From positions 62,001-126,000 of the forward strand of contig CBDDAC010000030.1 of the NCBI GenBank assembly GCA_965224765.1: a stretch of 64,000 nucleotides of DNA, in the 5' to 3' direction. Positions 1-6,195 of this stretch are shown here, piece by piece; the stretch's first letter is position 1; each line of letters opens with the position of its first letter. This stretch comes from CAZDBA01 sp965224765. Its GTDB lineage: Bacteria; Planctomycetota; Planctomycetia; Pirellulales; Pirellulaceae. The notes under the pieces are model-generated. The model was not told the DNA's origin and did no database searches. It saw nothing but the letters and a program-made list of their open reading frames with translations. The position numbers were made by a program, and so were the translations under genes.

Positions 1-73
1 TCTGGGGCTAAGGGAAATAGCCGCTCTGCGGCAAAACGCATTCTTGAGCATTCACCATTCTTGAGCACTTCAT

Positions 74-271
74 GGAAACCCGACGCGTCATAGGATTTTG
101 CATGGCTTGGTCTAAGTTCTTATTCATCAGTGGTTTGCGCGTTTCAATAGTCGAAACCCTGGCGATTCCCAAAACCTCGATTAAATCAACGTGAATCGTT
201 GTACCAGACGACTTACGTTCACCCATGCAAAATCCTAGTCAGCGAGGATCGTGCAGGGAGGACCTCGCTGA
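74..271. repeat. Dispersed ACCCGACGCGTCAGCGAGG-type repeat, interrupted
   Basis: The left part (AAACCCGACGCGTCA, ending at 90) and the right part (GTCAGCGAGG, starting at 238) join into the same core that occurs four times in the tandem array at 58.9-59.6 kb. The right part folds into a hairpin: TCAGCGAGG at 239-247 pairs with CCTCGCTGA at 263-271. The repeat is split by the short inverted-repeat element at 91-237. No gene is supported over this stretch. Confidence 0.7.
87..241. mobile_element. MITE-like element with 15-bp terminal inverted repeats and GTCA duplication
   Basis: TAGGATTTTGCATGG at 91-105 is the perfect reverse complement of 223-237, bounding a 147-bp element. The tetranucleotide GTCA flanks it on both sides (87-90 and 238-241). 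Removing the element and one GTCA restores the dispersed repeat core. These are the marks of a small non-autonomous transposon, and no transposase fits inside. A 72-codon minus-strand frame (8-226) crosses it but runs through the repeat and has no recognisable family, so I do not call it a gene. Confidence 0.7.
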
Positions 272-299
272 GTTGGAAAGTTCAACGGATGCGCATTAA

Positions 300-327
300 A
301 AAAGCGACCTGCATTGAGGTCGCTTTT
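300..327. terminator. Bidirectional hairpin terminator
   Basis: AAAAGCGACCT at 300-310 pairs perfectly with AGGTCGCTTTT at 317-327 around a 6-base loop. The A and T runs on the two sides allow termination in both directions. It sits just past the 3' end of the minus-strand cytochrome gene, so it probably ends that transcript. Confidence 0.75.
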
Positions 328-353
328 AAAGTCTTCTCACCGGCGATGTCTGA

Positions 354-866
354 TTACTTGTCCATTTGGTGGTCGTTTTCGTCAAATGTGGTGTGACATC
401 GATTGCAACCGTCGATCATCAACCCCCACTGCTTTCGCACTTCGTCTTCGTTCTTTGCGCCAGCGGCGTCATAGAGAGCCTTTGCTCCCTTGAACGTGTC
501 CATCGAACTGGCTCGCCATTCCTTGTTCTTTTCTTCGTCCTCGGGGCCTCGCTCAGCGACCAAATTGGTGGTTTCGCCGAGAAGCATCGCATGCCGCTGA
601 ACTTTTCGAAATGCGCTGCGACCCAATTCACCTTCGTCAAGAATCTCTTTTAATGAACGATAAGCTGGCTTGGTAATGAAATCCATAAATCGATGCATGT
701 CGTCCATAGGAGCAAACGCATCTTCGTCCTCCTGGGGCGCAACCTTCTCAATGCTGACAACACGAATTGCCGGACTATCTTCACTCTGCCCAGTTGTCGT
801 AAACGGCAACGTAAGAAACGACAATAACAGTAGCGCACTCGCATAAACGGTATGTGCAGTTTTCAT
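354..866 (-). CDS. Secreted cytochrome c, cytochrome c-prime-like (CNRCH near C terminus)
   Basis: The 170-residue product starts with a signal peptide (MKTAHTVYASALLLLSFLTL, cleavage probably near the TTTGQ stretch). It then has an acidic helical body and a single haem-binding CxxCH, written CNRCH, about 20 residues from the C terminus, followed by a short charged tail. A haem motif near the C terminus after a helical bundle is the arrangement of class II cytochromes c (c-prime/c556), so periplasmic electron transfer or ligand binding is likely. The longer upstream frame to 1178 overlaps kptA and lacks support; ATG at 866 gives the signal peptide and follows GAGG. It diverges from kptA across 154 bases. 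Confidence 0.8.
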   Translation of the reverse strand: MKTAHTVYASALLLLSFLTLPFTTTGQSEDSPAIRVVSIEKVAPQEDEDAFAPMDDMHRFMDFITKPAYRSLKEILDEGELGRSAFRKVQRHAMLLGETTNLVAERGPEDEEKNKEWRASSMDTFKGAKALYDAAGAKNEDEVRKQWGLMIDGCNRCHTTFDENDHQMDK

Positions 867-1020
867 TCGGTCTAATCCTCGGTCTCTATCAATTATTTTG
901 GGCCAGCCATCGAAGCGGGCATGTTTCCATATCCAATAGAATACCTGATAAAATAGAGAACTGCAAAAAGCATGTGCCGAGAATATCCGAACCCGTTGAC
1001 TTTCGAACTGTCCTACCGTC

Positions 1021-1569
1021 ATGGATGAAAAACAAACAAAAAAGATCAGTAAATTCTTAAGCTTGATCCTGCGCCACAAACCTGAGACTGTGGGGGTCAA
1101 GTTGGACGAAAACGGCTGGACGGATATTGAAATTCTTCTGCAGAAGATGAATTTGGCGAAAACCAAAATTGACCGCAACCTGCTAGATCACGTAGTCAGT
1201 ACAAACGACAAACAACGTTTTGCCATCAGCGAATGCAAGCAACGGATTCGCGCCAGCCAGGGACACTCCCTCAAAATTGACCTGAACTACTCCCCAATAT
1301 CTCCTCCTGAGACGCTATACCATGGAGCGCCTGAGAATGTGATCCCCTTGATCCGCGAATCCGGATTGAAAAAGATGCAGCGACACCACGTTCATTTAAA
1401 TGCTGCTGCCAAGCCCTGCATCCACGTTGCAGCCCGATACGGCAAACCCGTCGTTGTTGAAATCGCAGCTGCAAAAATGAACGCCGATGGATTCGAGTTT
1501 TTCCTATCCAAGAATCAGGTTTGGCTAACCGAACACGTTCCACCAGAATACATCAAGTTTCCGGAATGA
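1021..1569 (+). CDS. kptA: RNA 2'-phosphotransferase, KptA/Tpt1 family
   Basis: The 182-residue protein shows the full Tpt1/KptA signature: SLILRHKPE with Arg18 and His19, RIRASQGHS with Arg77, LYHGA at about residue 99, the HHVHLN block near 122, and ARYGKPVVVE with Arg139. In characterised enzymes the Arg-His-Arg-Arg set transfers an internal RNA 2'-phosphate to NAD+, giving ADP-ribose 1'',2''-cyclic phosphate. Family length is normal and the catalytic set is present, so activity is likely. The native bacterial substrate is not known, because tRNA splicing of the yeast kind is absent. It converges on ispH with 13 bases between the stops. Confidence 0.93.
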   Translation: MDEKQTKKISKFLSLILRHKPETVGVKLDENGWTDIEILLQKMNLAKTKIDRNLLDHVVSTNDKQRFAISECKQRIRASQGHSLKIDLNYSPISPPETLYHGAPENVIPLIRESGLKKMQRHHVHLNAAAKPCIHVAARYGKPVVVEIAAAKMNADGFEFFLSKNQVWLTEHVPPEYIKFPE

Positions 1570-1582
1570 ACTCGTTGCCTGG

Positions 1583-2518
1583 TTATTTCTTTTGCAACTG
1601 GCGAAGCGTTTTGGGAAGCGGAAAATGCACATTCTCCTCTCGAATCATCCGCACCTCGACTTCGGCATCAAATCTCTCTTTCAGCCATTCGATACATTCT
1701 TCAACGACCGTCTCTGGCGCACTGGCTCCCGCCGTCACCAAAACAGTTTCGTGTCCTTGAAACCAGGACGCCTCGATATCAGCCGCACCATCGACCAAGT
1801 AAGCATTGACTCCGCTGTCCTTGGCAAGTTCTCGAAGTCGTTGGCTGTTACTGCTGTTTTGACTTCCCAGGACCAAACAGACATCGGCACCCACAGCAAT
1901 CTTTCGAACAGCTTCCTGACGATTCTGGGTCGCATAGCAAATGTCTTCTTTGGGTGGATTGACCAAATTGGGGAACCGTTCTCGCAAGCGAGTGATAATC
2001 CGATTCGCATCGTCAACCGATAACGTGGTTTGAGTCAGATACGCCACTTTGGCATCCGTGGCCACGTCGAGCTGATCAACATCTTCGGCGGTTTCAACTA
2101 GGACCATGGCGTGAGGCGCTTCGCCCATCGTTCCGATGACTTCGTCATGACCTTCATGCCCGATCAGAAAAATGGTGTAATCTTCTTTGGCGTACTTGAT
2201 TGCTTCCAGGTGAACTTTGGTGACAAGCGGACAAGTCGCATCAATGGCGTTTAACTTCCTGGCTTTTGCAGCGGCCCGGATCTCCGGTGAAACACCATGG
2301 GCGGAAAACAAAAGGTTTGAACCCTCAGGGACTTCGTTCAGATCGTCAACAAAAACCGCCCCCTTGGATCGAAACGTCTCGACCACATATTTGTTATGGA
2401 CAATCTCGTGGTAGACGTAGACCGGCGCTCCAAACATTTCTAGAGTTAGTTGCAAACTCTCGATCGCCATATTCACGCCGGCACAAAATCCACGTGGGCT
2501 TGCCAATAGTATTTTCAT
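1583..2518 (-). CDS. ispH: 4-hydroxy-3-methylbut-2-enyl diphosphate reductase
   Basis: IspH (LytB) performs the last MEP-pathway step, reducing HMBPP to IPP and DMAPP with a 4Fe-4S cluster. The 311-residue protein carries the three cluster cysteines in their family contexts: SPRGFCAGV (Cys12), ATCPLVTKVH near residue 100 and ICYATQNRQ near residue 197. The TQTTLSVDD block and GSQNSSNSQRL near the C terminus are also present. I start at the ATG giving MKILLASPRGF; an in-frame ATG four codons upstream lacks family support. The divergent neighbour at 2785 is a squalene/phytoene-synthase homologue, so both ends of isoprenoid metabolism may share this intergenic region. Confidence 0.96.
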   Translation of the reverse strand: MKILLASPRGFCAGVNMAIESLQLTLEMFGAPVYVYHEIVHNKYVVETFRSKGAVFVDDLNEVPEGSNLLFSAHGVSPEIRAAAKARKLNAIDATCPLVTKVHLEAIKYAKEDYTIFLIGHEGHDEVIGTMGEAPHAMVLVETAEDVDQLDVATDAKVAYLTQTTLSVDDANRIITRLRERFPNLVNPPKEDICYATQNRQEAVRKIAVGADVCLVLGSQNSSNSQRLRELAKDSGVNAYLVDGAADIEASWFQGHETVLVTAGASAPETVVEECIEWLKERFDAEVEVRMIREENVHFPLPKTLRQLQKK

Positions 2519-2784
2519 CAAATATTCCAATCCACCGTTCAGATTCGAATTTCAACGATCAGTGGTTCGCGAAATTCATTGCCCCTCAGTCTAAAAGACC
2601 GCTTTGTTTTGTGGGAGGCAACTCAGCAATTTTTGCCAAGTTTCAACAATCGGACGAAAATTAGCCCAACAACCCGCCGTCAGCACTCTTTTTCGCAGCA
2701 TCCAAGGGACGGCGGCTTCAGTTTTCAATGTATATTTTGTACGTTAACGAGTTCTACGCCTTTCAATATCCGATACTGAAACCC

Positions 2785-3720
2785 ATGTCTACGACCCCAG
2801 AAGAACCAGACCAATTCCTGCAGATCGACTCCAAGGTTTTGGAAATTGGATATAAGAACTGCAGAGCCAACGCGAAACATTTTTTTGGGCCCTACCTTTG
2901 GATGGTCAGCAACATGTCTGGCGACAATCGGCGGGGAGTCAATGCGGTGCTGGCCCACGTTGCAAGAATCAGCCACTTTCTGGAACTGCTTAGCGCCGAC
3001 GGCCTGTCTCTGGAGGCATGGTCGAACTACCGATACGAAGTATCCGAGGCTTTCGCAGGAAAATGCTACAAATCAGAGTTGGCGGCGCTGGCAGACACCG
3101 TTGACCGATTTCAAATCCCCAGACAATTTATTTTCGATCCGATTAATGCGGCAGATAGCCGAATACGCAAGAAGACCTTCCAAACATTCGAGCAATACGA
3201 TGCCTTCACCTCTTTGCTCGGTGGATCACCAATGGCAGCGTTGATGCCGATCATGGATATCCAAGGCGATCCCAAGCAATGGCATCCATTGGCGATTCGC
3301 GGCGGCCAGGCTGTCCTGCAAGCTCACTTTCTCTCCACCTTTGTCCAAGACCTGCAACAGGGACAAACCTACGTTCCAGATTCCGAGTTGCGGGCATGCA
3401 AAGTTGATCTCGATTCCGTATTGGCCGGAGAGGCCGACAAATCGTTCCGACATTTCTGCCGAGTGCAGGTCAGCCGAATTGAGGGCCGACTTGAATTGCT
3501 TGGTCAACTCGTCCATCAAGTTGAATTTGACGGCAAACGAGTCTTGACCAGCCTACTCGCGTACGTCTGTCGACTTTTGTTCAAGATCAAGGCCGATCCC
3601 TCGGTGCTATTCGACCCTGAAGGTCCGCTCACAAAAAATGAAGCCTTCAAGCTCAAAGCCAAACATTGGATGGGACTCGAAGGCAACGTCCCCTTGATTC
3701 CAGAAATCGACCACCATTAG
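2785..3720 (+). CDS. Squalene/phytoene synthase-family protein lacking the Asp-rich motifs
   Basis: The 311-residue sequence aligns along its length with the trans-isoprenyl diphosphate synthase (head-to-head) fold: YKNCRANAK at the N terminus, a QIPRQFIFDPINAAD stretch matching the family's IP..LI.G region, TFEQYDAFTSLLGGSPMAALMP for the Y..Y....AG.VG region, and AHFLSTFVQDLQQGQTYVP for the LRDV.ED...GR.Y.P helix. Normal enzymes carry DxxxD in both metal-binding helices. Here the second reads FVQDLQQGQ and the first has no clear DDxxD, so classical chemistry is doubtful. It may be a non-catalytic partner or a divergent synthase. Start ATG 2785 is preferred; upstream in-frame codons encode no family residues. 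Divergent from ispH. Confidence 0.75.
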   Translation: MSTTPEEPDQFLQIDSKVLEIGYKNCRANAKHFFGPYLWMVSNMSGDNRRGVNAVLAHVARISHFLELLSADGLSLEAWSNYRYEVSEAFAGKCYKSELAALADTVDRFQIPRQFIFDPINAADSRIRKKTFQTFEQYDAFTSLLGGSPMAALMPIMDIQGDPKQWHPLAIRGGQAVLQAHFLSTFVQDLQQGQTYVPDSELRACKVDLDSVLAGEADKSFRHFCRVQVSRIEGRLELLGQLVHQVEFDGKRVLTSLLAYVCRLLFKIKADPSVLFDPEGPLTKNEAFKLKAKHWMGLEGNVPLIPEIDHH

Positions 3721-3948
3721 CCAAATCTGCGAGAGAATAGGAGCGGCACAGCATTACTGATTTGCCGTTCGCATTTCCCATTCGGATCGCAAAATGCTAC
3801 TCGAACCTTCCCTTGTACGATTCAATCTTTCCATGGATCGTGATGCTGCTATATCCGCTGCCACCTCATTCCTCGGTACCAACGTGGAAGGCCCAGCATT
3901 CAATGCAAGCATGTTCCGCCAAGAAAAAATGGCGTCATTGACGGAAAG

Positions 3949-5823
3949 CTATTTGGCTTTTTCGCCAAGCCCGACCATTTCCAACAACTTCAACGCGTTG
4001 GTCGTTGGAGAAATCCCTTCGTGCATTCGATAGTCGAAGGTCATTTTCTTGACGCCGTCGACCTCAACGAAATCTTCACAAAAATGAACCGTATTGCAAC
4101 TCGTACGCAAATCTTCCGTCTGCGCCAAATCCAAATCATGAGTCGAAATGCAACCGATGGACTGATCATCAATAAGCCGCTTGACCACGCGACTCACGGC
4201 CACCTGGCGTTCGCGAGAGTTCGTCCCCTGGAGGATTTCGTCCAGCAAAAACAACATACTCCAATCACTTTCCAATTGGGTTGCTTCAGCTTGATCAACG
4301 ATCTGTTTCAATCGTTTCAACTCTGCCATAAAGAACGAAACGCCATCCGCCAAAGAATCGCTGATTCGCATACTGGTTGCAACTTTGAGCGGTGGAAGGC
4401 TCATCTGTTCGGCGCAAACCACGCTTCCCATTTGCGCCATCGCGACATTCAACCCAATACTTCGCAACAAGGTGCTTTTGCCGGACATATTTGAGCCCGT
4501 TACCAACAGAACCGTTCCTGCAGGTCCAACCTGGCAGTCATTGTCAACACGATCATCGTCTGACAACAAAGGGTGCCCCAGCTGTTTTGCGGTAATCGTT
4601 TTTTCATCACCTGAAACTGTCGGGTAAATCCAACTAGGCTGGTCGTAGGCCAGCTTCCCCATGGCACAGAGCGATTCCCATTGCCCCATGTTATCAAACC
4701 ACTTTCGAGCTTTGGATCCGTGGACCTTTTTCCAGTTCTCCAATAGCCGAAGGATATGAACATCCCAGAATCCGGTGAATTGAAAGATTAGATACAACAA
4801 GAAAAACAGCCCGTTGCGGCGCCAGTTGGCGAGCCAGACATATCGCCCCAACGATGCCATGTGACTTCGCACATCGTCCGATCCGTCAAACAGGTTCGCT
4901 TGAATTTCCGCCAGCTTCCCTGACTCCGAGTTGAACTCCGACATCATATCCAACAACTCACGATAGTAGGTAATCTCGTGATGGCGAGTTGAGATCATGT
5001 TGAATTCTTCGTGAACCGCCCCGGCATAAAGAACCGACAAGATAAACGTCAATGCAACCGTGGCCATCAACATCGGGCCCGTATACGTCAATGCGACCAA
5101 ACCAGTCAGCGTTAAAACTAGCGCAAGCAGCGACAGTCCAGCAAGCAAGCGAGAGGCCTGCAACAGCCAGCCATTTTTGGCAAAATAGTCATCACTTTCA
5201 CACCACTCAACGAATTGGCTTGGCCCAGATTGGCTAGAAGCCAAGGTCTCACATTTCAGCTGGTACTTTTCACGCCATTCGGGGTGGCCAGAGAGTTCCT
5301 TCACCGCCGCCTGTCTTTTCTTGACTTCTTCAGGCAAAGAGGGGTTGAGGATCCAATCGGATAGTTGATGAACTCCGAGCGGCGTGCGGACGATTCCAAG
5401 CAACTTGAATAATGAACTGGGACCGATCAAGTCGAGGTCTTTGGCAAGGGCAATCTGATGGTCGGGCAACGTGACGTCGGGAACGTTGATCTTTTCCCAT
5501 TGCCGCTCAATACGAGCAATTGATTCGCGGTGCATCTTGCTCAGCAAAGTACCAACGCGATACCTGGCTTGCATCTCTTCGTGAAAAAACGCAACCACGA
5601 GAAACGACAGAAACAGGGCTCCCGACAAACCAAACCAAAGACCTTGATATCCTAGGTACTGTCCCAACCCTAAAAACAAAGGCACGAGGCAGCACAGAAA
5701 CAAACCGCCACGCACATAAGCCATCCAGCCCCAGCGCAATGCCGCTTGTCTCAAAATAGTCGTTTGTTGGTCAATTTTTTCGCGATATTCGCGAAGTCGA
5801 TCAGGTGTCGGCGATGCGTCCAC
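3949..5823 (-). CDS. Membrane-anchored MutS-domain-V ATPase
   Basis: This 624-residue protein ends in a MutS ATPase domain: Walker A TGSNMSGKSTLLRSIG near residue 444, ISDSLADGVSFFMAEL, Walker B MLFLLDEILQGTNSRER near residue 529, and the STHDLDLA switch. The N-terminal half has hydrophobic pairs at about residues 33-80 and 225-275 and another near 340, so it sits in the inner membrane. The MutS mismatch-reading domain I and connector are absent. Similar membrane MutS homologues occur in Bacteroidetes and other bacteria without an assigned role. Canonical MutS or MutS2 function should not be inferred. It stands alone between unrelated genes. Confidence 0.85.
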   Translation of the reverse strand: MDASPTPDRLREYREKIDQQTTILRQAALRWGWMAYVRGGLFLCCLVPLFLGLGQYLGYQGLWFGLSGALFLSFLVVAFFHEEMQARYRVGTLLSKMHRESIARIERQWEKINVPDVTLPDHQIALAKDLDLIGPSSLFKLLGIVRTPLGVHQLSDWILNPSLPEEVKKRQAAVKELSGHPEWREKYQLKCETLASSQSGPSQFVEWCESDDYFAKNGWLLQASRLLAGLSLLALVLTLTGLVALTYTGPMLMATVALTFILSVLYAGAVHEEFNMISTRHHEITYYRELLDMMSEFNSESGKLAEIQANLFDGSDDVRSHMASLGRYVWLANWRRNGLFFLLYLIFQFTGFWDVHILRLLENWKKVHGSKARKWFDNMGQWESLCAMGKLAYDQPSWIYPTVSGDEKTITAKQLGHPLLSDDDRVDNDCQVGPAGTVLLVTGSNMSGKSTLLRSIGLNVAMAQMGSVVCAEQMSLPPLKVATSMRISDSLADGVSFFMAELKRLKQIVDQAEATQLESDWSMLFLLDEILQGTNSRERQVAVSRVVKRLIDDQSIGCISTHDLDLAQTEDLRTSCNTVHFCEDFVEVDGVKKMTFDYRMHEGISPTTNALKLLEMVGLGEKAK

Positions 5824-6195
5824 GTACTCAATACCAGTTTGTTAAATCGTCAAGTTTTTGGCCAACCACATGTAGCTCAAAACATGACAAGTTATGGTTT
5901 CCTCCTTTTTTACACAAGAACACCAGTTGCTTTCAGTGGGCCAGAGGCCCAGGAACTGATAGACGATGGATGAAAACACCGCGTCACGAGGGCCGCAAAA
6001 GCCTAGAATCCCGAGTCCGCAGGGGGCACAGCGAATGGTGGCCATCTCGTCCTCGTCCGCGTCAACACAAAGTTTTGGTGTTGGTATCTCGATTGATGTG
6101 AAAAACAAAGGGCAAAATTGAACGGCCAACCCCCAAATCAAATCGTGACGCTACACTGGTGCTTCATCCAGATATCTGGATGAAACACTAGGATC
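5824..6195. other. Intergenic stretch without a supported gene
   Basis: This is the gap between two minus-strand genes. Short frames on both strands carry no recognisable family or ribosome binding site. The only clear structure is the 22-bp palindrome at 6163-6184. The promoter of the MutS-like gene should lie here just above 5823, but I see no box strong enough to mark. Confidence 0.5.
6163..6184. repeat. 22-bp perfect palindrome
   Basis: The half-site TTCATCCAGAT is followed directly by its reverse complement, with no loop. It lies 11 bases past the 3' end of the coiled-coil gene, and no T run follows on that strand. It could be a weak terminator stem or a dimeric protein-binding site. 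Confidence 0.6.

Noticed and set aside
8..226. 72-codon minus-strand frame
   Set aside because: It runs through the MITE-like element and its host repeat, has no ribosome binding site and no recognisable family; the inverted-repeat structure explains the sequence better.
867..1178. N-terminal extension of the cytochrome gene
   Set aside because: The extension overlaps kptA on the other strand and would place the signal peptide inside the protein; ATG 866 fits a secreted cytochrome.
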